The notes beneath the pieces were generated by a model that was not told where the DNA came from, did no database searches, and saw only the letters and a program-made list of their open reading frames with translations. The position numbers and the translations under genes are program-made. Of a DNA stretch of 64,000 nucleotides, positions 1 through 8,862 are shown one piece after another (position 1 is the first letter of the stretch; each line of letters opens with the position of its first letter). The DNA is from LMUY01 sp965199105 (GTDB lineage Bacteria; Pseudomonadota; Alphaproteobacteria; Acetobacterales; Acetobacteraceae), in NCBI GenBank assembly GCA_965199105.1, contig CBDAQO010000002.1:2108001-2172000 (forward strand). The letters are read 5' to 3'.

Positions 1-209
1 TCGGCGGTGCCGGTGAGGATGGCCAGCGGCATCAGGATTTCTACCCCGAGGCCGACCACGATGAGCGCCGTCGCCGGGGCACGGGCATGCACCAGGGCTT
101 GCGCCTGCCCGACCGCGCCCTTGAAGTTCAGCAACTTGTCGAGCGCGCTGAACGGGAAGAACAGCACCACGAGCAGGTAGCGCACCGCCAGCGCCACGGC
201 ATAGCTCAC
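1..209 (-). CDS. DoxX-like membrane protein, N-terminal part (runs off window edge)
   Basis: The reverse strand reads a hydrophobic protein starting VSYAVALAVRYLLVVLFF, then SALDKLLNFKGAVGQAQALV and a second membrane segment (ALIVVGLGVEILMPLAIL). The ALDK..nfkGavgq pattern after the first helix is typical of the DoxX/DoxD small membrane protein family, which often sits beside redox enzymes. Only about 69 residues are in the window. The GTG start overlaps the TGA stop of the upstream GMC oxidoreductase (GTGA, 209-206), so the two are probably translationally coupled. Family assignment is by pattern only. Confidence 0.6.
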   Translation of the reverse strand, partial: MSYAVALAVRYLLVVLFFPFSALDKLLNFKGAVGQAQALVHARAPATALIVVGLGVEILMPLAILTGTA

Positions 210-1768
210 GCGCCGAGCCGCTGGCGGATGTGCTCGGCCACGCGCAGGGCGTTTGCGATGATGGTCAGCGTCGGGTTCACCGCCCCAATGGAGGGGAAGA
301 AGCTCGCATCGGTGACGTAGAGGTTGTCCAACTCGTGCGCCTTGCATTGCAGGTCCAGCACGGAGGTGGCCGGGTCGGTGCCGAAACGGCAGGTGCCGGC
401 CTGGTGCGCGGTGCCGCTGATGGGGATGCCCTTGCCGAGGTAAAGGCTGCGCTCGAGCAGGATGGGGTGCGCGCCGGCGCTGCTCAGGTGGTGCTCCAGC
501 TTCTGCTTCAGCCGGTGATGTGCCTCCATGTTGTTCTCCACCAGGTCCAGGCGGACGCGGTCGCCATCGTAGTGGATGCGGTTGTCAGGATGCGGCAGGT
601 CCTCCGAGGACAGCCAGAAATCCATCGAGTGCCGCGCCATCTCCTCGAACGGCATCTTGGGCATCCAGTCGAGCCAGGAGGGCAGGGCCTCGCCACGGAT
701 TTGGTCGGCGTGCGAGGTGGCGCACATCTGGATCAAGCCCAGCGGGAACGCCCAGTCATCGGACTTGAAGTAGTAGTCGCTGACGGCCAGAGTCTTCTGG
801 AACACGGTCTCGTTCGGCTGCTTCATCAGCGCCATCAGGATGGATTGATTGTGCCGCATGTAGTTGCGCCCGACTTGGCCCGAGCCGTTGGCCAGCCCAT
901 CTGGATGCTGCGCGTTGGCCGACCGCAGCAGCAGCAGCGCCGACGAGAGCGCACCGCACGCCACCACCACGATGTCGGCACTGTACTGCTCTTCGACCCC
1001 CTCGCGCGTGACCTGCACGGCGCTGACGCTGCGGCCCGTGGCGTCGGTTTGGAGGTGGGAGACGTAGGCGTTGGTCAGCAGGGTGAGGTTGGGGTGGGCG
1101 GCGAGCGCCGGGTCGACGCACATCACCTGCGCATCGGCCTTGCCGTTGAGTAGGCAGGGGAAGCCGTCGAAGGCGTCGCAGCGGATGCAGATGCTGGTGG
1201 GCGCCACCTTGCCGTCGCGCTCCTCGAGCCGGATGCCGAGCGGGAGGTGGAACGGGTGCAACCCCTCGGCGGCAAAGCTCTGCGCCAGTTGCTCGATGCG
1301 CGGCTCGTGGGAAACGGGCGGGAACGGGTAGGGGGCGTCGGCCGGCGGCTCGTTCGGGTCCTCGCCGCGCTGGCCATGGACGGCGAACAGGCGCTCTGCC
1401 TCGGTGTAGTAGGGCGCGAAGTCGGCGTATTTCAGCGGCCAGGCGGGGGAGACGCCGTCCACATGCTGCACGGCCTCGAAGTCCCGCTCGCGCAGGCGGA
1501 ACAGCGCGGCGCCGTAGACCTTCGAGTTGCCGCCGACCATGTAGTGCAGGCCGGGATGGAAGCTCTCGCCCTTGGCGCCATACCAGGTCTCGCGCGCCTG
1601 GTAGTCGCCGTCGACAAACACCGCCTGCGAGCTCCAGTTCTTCGGCTCCCGCTTGAGGTAGTCGCCGCGCTCAAGCAGCAGGATGCGCTTGCCGGTGGGC
1701 GCCAGGCGCTGTGCCAGAGAGGCGCCGCCAGGGCCGCTGCCGATCACAATGAGGTCGTAATGGTCCAA
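206..1768 (-). CDS. GMC-family FAD-dependent oxidoreductase
   Basis: About 520 residues, usual length for glucose-methanol-choline oxidoreductases, which oxidise alcohol groups of sugars or other alcohols using FAD. The N-terminus has the FAD-binding motif VIGSGPGGASLA followed by LLLERG. The C-terminus has the GMC signature with catalytic His (HQAGTCRFG, about residue 455) and Asn (NPTLTI, about residue 498). No signal peptide is seen, so it is probably cytoplasmic or membrane-associated with the DoxX-like partner. A GTG at 1774 is in frame but lies inside the Shine-Dalgarno sequence; TTG at 1768 has ideal spacing and is preferred. Substrate unknown. Confidence 0.88.
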   Translation of the reverse strand: MDHYDLIVIGSGPGGASLAQRLAPTGKRILLLERGDYLKREPKNWSSQAVFVDGDYQARETWYGAKGESFHPGLHYMVGGNSKVYGAALFRLRERDFEAVQHVDGVSPAWPLKYADFAPYYTEAERLFAVHGQRGEDPNEPPADAPYPFPPVSHEPRIEQLAQSFAAEGLHPFHLPLGIRLEERDGKVAPTSICIRCDAFDGFPCLLNGKADAQVMCVDPALAAHPNLTLLTNAYVSHLQTDATGRSVSAVQVTREGVEEQYSADIVVVACGALSSALLLLRSANAQHPDGLANGSGQVGRNYMRHNQSILMALMKQPNETVFQKTLAVSDYYFKSDDWAFPLGLIQMCATSHADQIRGEALPSWLDWMPKMPFEEMARHSMDFWLSSEDLPHPDNRIHYDGDRVRLDLVENNMEAHHRLKQKLEHHLSSAGAHPILLERSLYLGKGIPISGTAHQAGTCRFGTDPATSVLDLQCKAHELDNLYVTDASFFPSIGAVNPTLTIIANALRVAEHIRQRLGA

Positions 1769-1770
1769 GG

Positions 1771-1778
1771 TCACCTCC
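1771..1778 (-). promoter_or_regulatory. Strong Shine-Dalgarno that decides a TTG start
   Basis: The reverse strand reads GGAGGTGA, a perfect match to the 16S rRNA tail, five bases (from GGAGG) before the TTG at 1768. The alternative GTG start (1774-1772) is part of this sequence and could not be used with it. Confidence 0.6.
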
Positions 1779-2628
1779 GGGCTGGCGATGCAGCGCGGCA
1801 GGCGCGCGGGAGTTCCGCCCGAGGCACGCGGCGGCTCAGACGCGCAGCGGTCGCCAGGCGCGCGCCAGGCCCAAGCGCGCGGCGAGGATTCGCCGGCCTG
1901 GCGGCGGCAGTATCCTTGCTCTCAATCGAGAATATCGAATTTTTACCCTTATGCGGACACTGAATGAAGGAGATTGCCGTCCTTGACTCGATGACTGCTG
2001 CCGTCGTTGCGGTGACTGTCTTGGCCGGTACTGCCTGCCGTCGCGCGGGAAACTGCGAAACTGCCCGATAAGCGCACCATGAAAGCGTGGCATCAACGGG
2101 GCGGTGAGCAACCCTTCAAGCAGGTAGACCATTGGCTGCGCTACCGCGATCTGGTCCGCAAACACCTGCATGATGTCAGCCGCGTTTAACGGCGCACCCG
2201 TTGCTGGCGCGCCACAGTCGGCAATTGGCGAACTGCGGGTTGATTCCCACATGGCATTTATATTGGCCCTTAGCATATCACCACTGCGTGTCCGTAACTT
2301 AACTGGCCAGGTGCGGGCTGGTTTGGAGAGCTGTGGTTATGCGTATCTCGACCGTCAGTTGGTGTGCCTGGCCACAGGCTAGGCCCGGCGTGGCTGGCTT
2401 AGGCTGCTCCTCACCACGGCATTGTCTGGGGTTTGAGCAACATGGCCGCCTCAGTAGCGCCTATTTGCGGCTCGGGCGGCGCACCCAAGCCGGGTAGCGT
2501 CGCCGGCCGGGGGGCTGCCTCGTGCCAAGTCGAATGCTTTTTACTCATCGCTGCCGCTTCGACGGGTCGAGCCGGCGCTGCGAACTTGCGTCCGCCGCTT
2601 ATGCTTATGCCACTCCTAAGGAACCACC
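1775..2628. other. 854-bp gap without a recognisable gene
   Basis: This stretch separates the divergent GMC oxidoreductase and BBP2 porin and must hold both promoters. I see no convincing -35/-10 pair. Short open frames exist, for example a 36-codon frame at 2079-2189, but none has a good ribosome site or a recognisable product. It may contain decayed coding sequence. No repeat or tRNA was seen. Confidence 0.4.
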
Positions 2629-4335
2629 ATGAGGCGTTCTCTCACTTCGGGGCTAATCGTGTGCGCGGGGCTGATCGGTTACCCCGTGTTGGCCGAGGCT
2701 CAGCCTGTTTCAGCGCCACAACAGCCGGGCACGGGCGCCGCATCGCCTGCCGCTGTGCCCGCAACCAACACGGCGGCGCCGACCGCTGCGGACTGCGCGG
2801 CCAACTCCGATCCTTATAAAAACTACGGCTGCCTTGACACCTATCTTGGCTCCAACGTCGCGGTCCGGCTTTGGAACTACTATGGTTTGGAGCTGGGTCA
2901 CCCCAGCGGACCGACTGACCCCAATGCCCCGCCGGGCCGCCGCGCGGATTGGCCGACCACGCCCGAGACCACACCGCCCATGCCGTTCACCGAGTGGCCG
3001 TACGGTGGCGCTACCGACATCGGGGTCAACCGCCCCGCCTCGGTGGACAGCCCGCTGATGGTTGCCATCGCCAATACCGGCGTGGGCCAGTTGTTGTCGG
3101 ATGCGCATATCCAGATCTATGGCTGGGTGGACGTCGGCGGCAACCTCAGCACCAACACGCAGCGTCCCGCGGGCAACAACCCGATAGGCTACGCCTATAC
3201 ACCCAACGTAATCCAGTTGGACCAGGCCGTGGTCTACGTCGAGCGCACGCCGGACACGGTGCAGACCGACCACGTGGACTGGGGTTTTCGCTTCTCGACC
3301 ATCTACGGCGAGAACTACCGCTACACCACGTCTTACGGCCTAGCCAGCTACCAGTTGTTGAAGCGCAACGACGTCAACGGCTACGACTTCCCCATGGTCT
3401 ACGGCGAGATCTACATCCCGCAAGTGGCGCAAGGCCTGGTGATCCGCGCGGGGCGCTACATCTCCTTGCCGGACATCGAGGCCCAGCTCGCGCCCAACAA
3501 CTACATGTATACGCACTCGTTCACCTATAACTTCGACAACTATACCAACACCGGCGTGGTCGGGACGGTGGCGTTGACCAAGCAGTTGTTCGTTCAGTTC
3601 GGCGTTGAGGACGGCACCGAGACGCCGCTGTGGCACGCCGGCGCGCGTGAAGCCAACCTCGTGCCCTACAACGCGCTCTACCCGACCGCCACGTTCCCGA
3701 AGGATCCAGGCAACCAGCCTTCCTTCACCGGCTGCGTGCGGTATAGCTGGGATGACGAGCACAACAATATCCAGCCCTGCGCCAACGGCATCAACCGCGG
3801 CAACTGGGGTTACAACAACCTGCAGTGGTATGGACTGACGTATTATCACAAGTTCAACGAACATTGGCACATCTCGACGGAGACCTACTACGAGTATCAG
3901 GATGGCGTGCCAAATGCGAAGAACCCCGAGGCCCAAGCCATCTACCAGGCGGGCGGCACGCCGTTTTCGCCGCAATACATCCCAGTGAACTCGCCCAACC
4001 TGGCGCAGTGCAAGAACGCCGCCGTGCTACGATGCCGGGCCAATACCGTTGCCGCGCTGGCCTACATCAACTACTCACCGGAGCCGCTCGACAACTTCAG
4101 CCTGCGCCCCGAGTTCTATCACGATCCGCAGGGCCAGCGCACCGGCACCGCAGCTGACTACTGGGAGCTGACACTGGGCTGGCAGCATTGGCTGTCACCG
4201 CAGATCGAGTTCCGCCCCGAGGTGGGGTATTGGGCGGCCAGCAAGGACGCGTTCAACGGCAACCCGACCCGTGACGTGGCGCCGAACAAGAACCACACCT
4301 TTTTGGCCGCCTCGGACGTGATCGCGCACTTCTAG
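2629..4335 (+). CDS. Outer-membrane beta-barrel porin, BBP2 (OmpL-like) type
   Basis: 568 residues with a Sec signal peptide (MRRSLTSGLIVCAGLIGYPVLAEA), a Pro/Ala-rich linker to about residue 60, and a long region rich in alternating aromatic/polar residues ending in a terminal Phe (DVIAHF), as expected for a beta-barrel inserted by BAM. The segment with IQIYGWVDVGGNLSTNT and DWGFRFSTIYGENYRY resembles the putative beta-barrel porin-2 family. It probably forms a diffusion channel; the substrate cannot be told. The ATG follows AAGGAACC at good spacing. It is monocistronic and divergent from the GMC gene. Confidence 0.78.
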   Translation: MRRSLTSGLIVCAGLIGYPVLAEAQPVSAPQQPGTGAASPAAVPATNTAAPTAADCAANSDPYKNYGCLDTYLGSNVAVRLWNYYGLELGHPSGPTDPNAPPGRRADWPTTPETTPPMPFTEWPYGGATDIGVNRPASVDSPLMVAIANTGVGQLLSDAHIQIYGWVDVGGNLSTNTQRPAGNNPIGYAYTPNVIQLDQAVVYVERTPDTVQTDHVDWGFRFSTIYGENYRYTTSYGLASYQLLKRNDVNGYDFPMVYGEIYIPQVAQGLVIRAGRYISLPDIEAQLAPNNYMYTHSFTYNFDNYTNTGVVGTVALTKQLFVQFGVEDGTETPLWHAGAREANLVPYNALYPTATFPKDPGNQPSFTGCVRYSWDDEHNNIQPCANGINRGNWGYNNLQWYGLTYYHKFNEHWHISTETYYEYQDGVPNAKNPEAQAIYQAGGTPFSPQYIPVNSPNLAQCKNAAVLRCRANTVAALAYINYSPEPLDNFSLRPEFYHDPQGQRTGTAADYWELTLGWQHWLSPQIEFRPEVGYWAASKDAFNGNPTRDVAPNKNHTFLAASDVIAHF

Positions 4336-4361
4336 GGGGTGAGCGCGGGCGCGTGGGGGCT

Positions 4362-5177
4362 CTAGGTCTCGAGCAACCCCTCGGCCCGGAAGCTCAGCCA
4401 GCGACCGTTGCCTATGATGACGTGGTCGCGGATGACGAGCCCCACCACCGACCCGGCGTCCATGATGCGCCGGGTCATTTCGAGGTCTTCGCGGGAGGCG
4501 GTGGGGTCTCCACTCGGGTGGTTGTGCACCAGGATCACGGCGGCCGCCTTCAGCTCGAGCGCGCGGCGCACCACCTCGCGCGGGTACACCGGGGTGTGGT
4601 TCACCGTGCCGCGCGCCTGCGCCTCGTCCGCGCGCAGCCTGCCAGTCGCGTCCAGGAACAGGATGCGGAACTGCTCGATCCGTTCGCGCGCCAGCACGGC
4701 GGTGAGGTAGGCGATCAGCCGGTCCCAGTCGTCCAGCACCGGCTGGTCCATCACCCCGGCGCGGGCGAGGCGAAGGGCGGCGGCGTGGATCAGCTTGATG
4801 GCGGCGACGCTGTGGGTGCCGAGGCCGCGCACGCTGCGCAGGTCGTCTGGCGGGGCGGCCAGCACGGCGGCGAAACTGCCGAACTTAGCCAGCACCAGCG
4901 CGGCGAGCTCCGCCGGGTCGGTGGGCAACACCAGCGCCAGCAACGCGCCCAGCAACGCCGCGTCGTCCAGCCCCGCCAACTCGCTTGCCGGCGCCGGGCT
5001 GAACCCGGGCAGGACGATTTCGGGCACGGTCTGCGCCGACACGGGCGGCAGGAAGTCCTGCCCGTCGGCGAACCCGGTGGCGCTTCCGCGGCGGGTGGGC
5101 GGTGGGCCCCAGCCATCCACCGGGTCGGGCGGCAGCGGCGCGCGGCGGCGCAGCCAGGCAGGCACCAGTCGCTTCAC
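4362..5177 (-). CDS. radC: RadC family JAMM/MPN+ protein
   Basis: 271 residues, the usual RadC arrangement: a C-terminal MPN domain with the complete JAMM metal motif HNHPSGD (His218, His220) followed by Ser228 and Asp231, and a helix-hairpin-helix-like region before it (about residues 85-120, VRGLGTHSVAAIKLIHAA). RadC proteins were once linked to DNA repair, but their biochemical role is unsettled. The first 60 residues are Pro-rich and unlike other RadC proteins. The GTG start overlaps the TGA of the upstream paralogue (GTGA), so the two are coupled. Confidence 0.88.
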   Translation of the reverse strand: MKRLVPAWLRRRAPLPPDPVDGWGPPPTRRGSATGFADGQDFLPPVSAQTVPEIVLPGFSPAPASELAGLDDAALLGALLALVLPTDPAELAALVLAKFGSFAAVLAAPPDDLRSVRGLGTHSVAAIKLIHAAALRLARAGVMDQPVLDDWDRLIAYLTAVLARERIEQFRILFLDATGRLRADEAQARGTVNHTPVYPREVVRRALELKAAAVILVHNHPSGDPTASREDLEMTRRIMDAGSVVGLVIRDHVIIGNGRWLSFRAEGLLET

Positions 5178-5902
5178 AACAGCCGCATGCCGCGGAAGCT
5201 GAATGGCTCGCCCTGGCCGATGATGAGGTGGTCGTGCAGCGCCAGCGACAGGATGTCGGCCATACGGCGGCAGTGCTCGGTGATGCCGCGGTCGGCTTTG
5301 GACGGTTTGGGCCGCGTGCCGGGTCGGCTGCGCACCAGGATCAGCGCCGTCGCATGCACCTGCACCACGTGGCGCGCGATGTCGCCGCAGAGCGCTTCGG
5401 CCGGCACGTCCTCCGGCCAGCTTTCCTCGGCCAGCAACTGGTTGCGGTTGTTGAGGAACAGCACCGCCAAGTGCGGCTCACGCGACAGCCGCTGCGGCAG
5501 GTCGAGGTAGGCGAGCAGCTTCTCCGGCGCATTGAGCAGCGGGCGGGACAGCGAGTCCGCCCGCACCAGCCGCTGCCCGGCCTCCTGCACCATGGCCCAG
5601 GCGCGCTGGCTGGCATCGTTCAGCCCGGCGGCGGCCAGCGCGTCCGGCTTGGCGGTGAGAGTGCGCAGCAGGTCGCCGAAGCGGTTGATCAGCGCCTTGG
5701 CAAACGGCTTGGTGTCGCGCCGCGGGATGCCGAGGAACAGCAGCATCTCGATCAGCTCGTAATCGGCCAGCCCGTCCGGCCCGGCGCCCAGCAGGCGGGT
5801 GCGCATGCGGCCGCGATGCCCCTGCGGGCCGGTGCTCTGGAACGTCCGCTCGGCGCCCGCGTGGGCGGGCGGGGTGATGTCGAAAGCCCAGTCATCCGCC
5901 AC
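5174..5902 (-). CDS. RadC-like paralogue with degenerate JAMM motif
   Basis: About 242 residues. The N-terminal RadC domain is clear (RMRTRLLGAGPDGLADYELIEMLLF) and the C-terminus ends in the RadC pattern LALHDHLIIGQGEPFSFRG. At the metal site, however, the usual HNHPSGD is replaced by RSRPGTR (Arg191, Arg193); only the later Ser201 and Asp204 remain. It should not bind the catalytic zinc and is probably a pseudo-enzyme, perhaps a partner or regulator of the intact RadC immediately downstream, with which it overlaps by 4 bases. GTG at 5902 is chosen because GGAG lies six bases upstream; an upstream in-frame ATG at 6004 has no ribosome site and would collide with the divergent gene. Confidence 0.8.
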   Translation of the reverse strand: MADDWAFDITPPAHAGAERTFQSTGPQGHRGRMRTRLLGAGPDGLADYELIEMLLFLGIPRRDTKPFAKALINRFGDLLRTLTAKPDALAAAGLNDASQRAWAMVQEAGQRLVRADSLSRPLLNAPEKLLAYLDLPQRLSREPHLAVLFLNNRNQLLAEESWPEDVPAEALCGDIARHVVQVHATALILVRSRPGTRPKPSKADRGITEHCRRMADILSLALHDHLIIGQGEPFSFRGMRLL

Positions 5903-6021
5903 GGCGTGCTCCGATGCCAGCTTAGAACGCCATTGTATTCCGGGATGAGGCCGCCTGTTAAGGCTCGTTTTTCGCCTTGCCGCCACCCAGATCAGCGTCG
6001 GCACGGCAACGGAGACCCGGC

Positions 6022-7004
6022 GTGGCTCGCCCCATCATCCTCCTCGCCCACACCCCGGACATGCGCCGCAACTACTACGGCGAGGCGGCGCTGGCCGGCT
6101 TGCGCGCGCTTGGCGAGGTTCGCCTGCATGAGGGCGACGCCCCGCTCAGCGCCGACCAGCTCATCGCCGCCGCCGCCGGTGCCACGCTCATCGTGGCGGA
6201 CCGCATGACCGCGGGCCCGGCCGCCGTCTTCGCCGCCTTGCCCCAGCTCTGCGCCTTCGTCCGCGTCGCCGTGGACATCCGCAACGTGGCGGTGGACGCA
6301 GCGACGGCGGCCGGCGTGCTGGTCACCCGCGCCGGGCCCGGCTTCGTGCCCTCGGTGGTCGAACTGGTGCTCGGCCTGGCGGTCGACCTCGCCCGCGGCG
6401 TGTCCGCCTACGCCGCCGCCTATCGCGCGGGCACGCCGCCAGCCGCCATGATGGGCCGCAGCTCGCCGGCAGCACGCTCGGCATCATCGGCTACGGCAGC
6501 ATCGGCCGCCAGCTTGCCCCGCTCGCCGACGCACTGGGCATGACTGTTCTGGTGGCGGACCCGCACGCCACCACGGCGCCACCGTTCCAGCAGGTCGGCC
6601 TGGAAGCGCTGCTCGCCGGGTCGGACTTCGTGGTCTGCCTCGCCGTTGCCACTGATGCCACCGAGAACCTGATGAACGCCGCCGCCTTCGCCCGCATGCG
6701 GCCGGACGCGTATTTCATCAACGTCTCCCGCGGCGGCCTGGTCGACGAGGCGGCGCTGGAGGCGGCGCTGCGCAGGGGTGCCATCGCCGGCGCCGCGCTG
6801 GATGTCGGCCGCGCGGCGGACGAGATGCCCTCGCCGGCGCTTGCCGCCTTGCCCAACGTGGTGGCCACGCCCCATGTCGGCGGCCTGACGCCGCCCGCCA
6901 TTGCGGCCCAGGCGATGGAGACCGTGGCCCAGGCCGAGGCGATCTTGCGCGGGGAGCCGCCGCCCGGCGCCATCAACCCGGCGGGTTGGACCCGGCGCCC
7001 CTGA
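6022..7004 (+). pseudogene. D-isomer 2-hydroxyacid dehydrogenase, single frameshift
   Basis: The reading starts at a GTG (6022) six bases after GGAGA and encodes an N-terminal catalytic half to about 6455 (ending ...PPAAMMGR). Then the frame is lost. The +1 frame continues exactly where expected with QLAGSTLGIIGYGSIGRQLA, the NAD-binding GxGxxG, and runs to TGA at 7004 with catalytic Arg (VSRGGLVDE), an acidic region and His (TPHVGG). One missing base near 6451-6460 restores a normal protein of about 327 residues. Either a recent frameshift mutation or a sequence error. It converges with the cupin gene, overlapping it by 32 bp. Confidence 0.82.
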
Positions 7005-7494
7005 CCGACCACGCCGCTCGCAGCGGGCCGTCCGGGCCCCAAACCGGATCGCACGCCGGCAGCCCTACGGCGGCAATCGCCCGCAAGCTGTCGACATACT
7101 CCTCTGCCACCCCGCGCCGCGTGTCGTAGCGCGCGCCGCCGGGGTAGGCGCCGACCACCAGCAGGTCGTCGCTCTGGCCCATGTTGCAGTGGCCGACTCC
7201 GGCTGGGATCACCACCACGTCGCCGGCGCGCACCGTCATCGTGTTGCCGTGCGGGCCGCCGAAGCCGACCGCGACCTCGCCGGTGGCCACGCCGAGCACC
7301 TCGTGCGCGATGCTGTGGAAGTGGTGGTAGCGGAAAATGCCGTTTCGCCACCCGTTGGACCAGCCGTTGACGGCAAACAGCCGCTCCAGGGCCGCCGGGT
7401 CGGCCGACGCTGCGCTGCGATACAGCAGCAGGGGGAGCGCGGAGTTGGGGAACTGGCCGTCTCCAGCGAAGCAGTGCGCCTCCGGCTGCGTCAT
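6973..7494 (-). CDS. YjlB-like cupin domain protein
   Basis: 173 residues. The sequence has the single-cupin pattern with metal ligands in HHFHSIAHEVLGV and, later, GDVVVIPAGVGHCN. The order (PNSALPLLLYR, WRNGIFRYHHFHS, VGAYPGG) matches the uncharacterised YjlB-like cupins. Such proteins are small metal-binding enzymes or binding proteins with no agreed function. The ATG overlaps the TGA of the upstream SDR gene (ATGA), so it is the second gene of a two-gene operon. Confidence 0.75.
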   Translation of the reverse strand: MTQPEAHCFAGDGQFPNSALPLLLYRSAASADPAALERLFAVNGWSNGWRNGIFRYHHFHSIAHEVLGVATGEVAVGFGGPHGNTMTVRAGDVVVIPAGVGHCNMGQSDDLLVVGAYPGGARYDTRRGVAEEYVDSLRAIAAVGLPACDPVWGPDGPLRAAWSVRGAGSNPPG

Positions 7495-8591
7495 GCGGCG
7501 GCTTGCAGCGGCAGTGAACCATCTTTCTGGCTCAGGTAGGACCGCACAAACCCGCGTAGCTCCTCGACGCCGATGCGGTACGGCCTGCAGCCCAGCGCCG
7601 CCTCGGTGCTGCGGCGGTCGAACCGGCGCGCAAAGGCGAAGTAGGGCGCGTAGTAGCGCAGCCGCCGCATCACCAGTTGGGCGGCCGGCGTCAGCGCCGT
7701 GTCCGGGCCGCTCACCTCCACGGCCACCCCGCTCATCGGCGTCAGTTCCCGCAGCACGTCGGCCAGCCGCAGCGGGTCCGCCCCGGTGATGTGGAACGTG
7801 CCGTCAGCGGTCGCGGCGCCAGCTTCCACCAGCGCCACCACCTCCTCCGCCACCACGTCGACCGGGATCAGGTCGAGCGTCGTGCCCAGCGTCACCGGCA
7901 GCAGGATCGGCCCGGCGTCCGCCAGACGCTTCTGCCGGCCGAGTTGCAGCAGCATGTCGGCGACCTGGTAGAAGCCGGATGGCGACGAGATGCGGTGCGT
8001 GACGGAGTGGGCGATGACGATGCTCGGCCGCAGGATGCGCCATGGCACGCCGGCGGCGCCGCACGCCTGCCGCACCAGGCCTTCCGCCACCCATTTGCTA
8101 TGTTCGTAGGGGTTATTGAAGCGCTCTGGCCGGGTCCGCTCCTGCTCCAGGATGTCACCTTGCCGGTCGCCGGCGACGTAGGCGGTGCTAATGTAGTTGA
8201 AGCCGGAAACGTGCGGCAGCAGGGCGCCAAGCAGGCTCGCGGTGCCATCGACGTTGCAGCGCGACACGGCCGCGCGGTCCGCCTCGCGGAACGACAGGTT
8301 GGCGGCGCAATGGATCACCTCCGTCGGCCCCTGCAGCCAGGCTTGCGCGCGCGCGGCCCAGGCCGGGTCGTCGAGCTCCCCCGCGATGGCGTCCACCCGG
8401 GCCAGCGCCGCCTCCGGCACGCAGCCGTCCGGCGATGCCTGGCCCAGCGCCGCCCGCAGCCGCGAGTGCCCCGCCTCGGCGTCCGGCGCTCGCACCAGGC
8501 AGCCGAGCCGGGCCGACGGGAACCGCTGCAGCCAACGCAACGCCAGGTGCGAGCCGACGAACCCGGTGGCGCCGGTTATAAGGAGATTCAT
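7491..8591 (-). CDS. NAD(P)-dependent SDR, thioester-reductase/male-sterility type
   Basis: 366 residues. It begins with an extended-SDR dinucleotide motif (LLITGATGFVGSHLA) and has the catalytic Ser-Tyr-Lys set (ISTAYVAGD and NPYEHSKWVAE). The spacing and the RPSIVIAHS segment are those of the NAD_binding_4 group, which includes fatty acyl/carboxylic acid reductase R-domains and related epimerases. It stands alone, without a carrier or adenylation domain, so the substrate is unknown. First gene of a pair with the downstream cupin. Confidence 0.8.
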   Translation of the reverse strand: MNLLITGATGFVGSHLALRWLQRFPSARLGCLVRAPDAEAGHSRLRAALGQASPDGCVPEAALARVDAIAGELDDPAWAARAQAWLQGPTEVIHCAANLSFREADRAAVSRCNVDGTASLLGALLPHVSGFNYISTAYVAGDRQGDILEQERTRPERFNNPYEHSKWVAEGLVRQACGAAGVPWRILRPSIVIAHSVTHRISSPSGFYQVADMLLQLGRQKRLADAGPILLPVTLGTTLDLIPVDVVAEEVVALVEAGAATADGTFHITGADPLRLADVLRELTPMSGVAVEVSGPDTALTPAAQLVMRRLRYYAPYFAFARRFDRRSTEAALGCRPYRIGVEELRGFVRSYLSQKDGSLPLQAAA

Positions 8592-8862
8592 GCGAGTCCT
8601 GTCAGTTTGGCTTGCGAGCGGGCGGGGGTGTCATCGGCACGAAGTTTCAGCCCGCAAAGTATGTCACATAGCCGCAATGCCGCAGCGCGCGGCCGAGTTG
8701 CCCGCCCTGACGAAGATGTCAAAAGAGAGAAGCACCCCGAAGAGTGAGCTGGAGTTCGTCGCGACGACCAAACGGGTCAGAGCGGCCGCAGTCAACGGGT
8801 TGGTGGATCAGTTTCGTCGCGCCTGGACCCGCCCTTGCACCATAGGCCGCGGACGTGAAGTC

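Noticed and set aside
2079..2189. A 36-codon frame with many basic residues (KAWHQRGGEQPFKQVDHWLR)
   Set aside because: No ribosome site and no recognisable family; possibly a gene fragment, but unsupported.
6973..7004. A 32-bp convergent overlap, the same length as at 56364-56395
   Set aside because: The two overlaps involve unrelated genes and sequences; the equal length is a coincidence.
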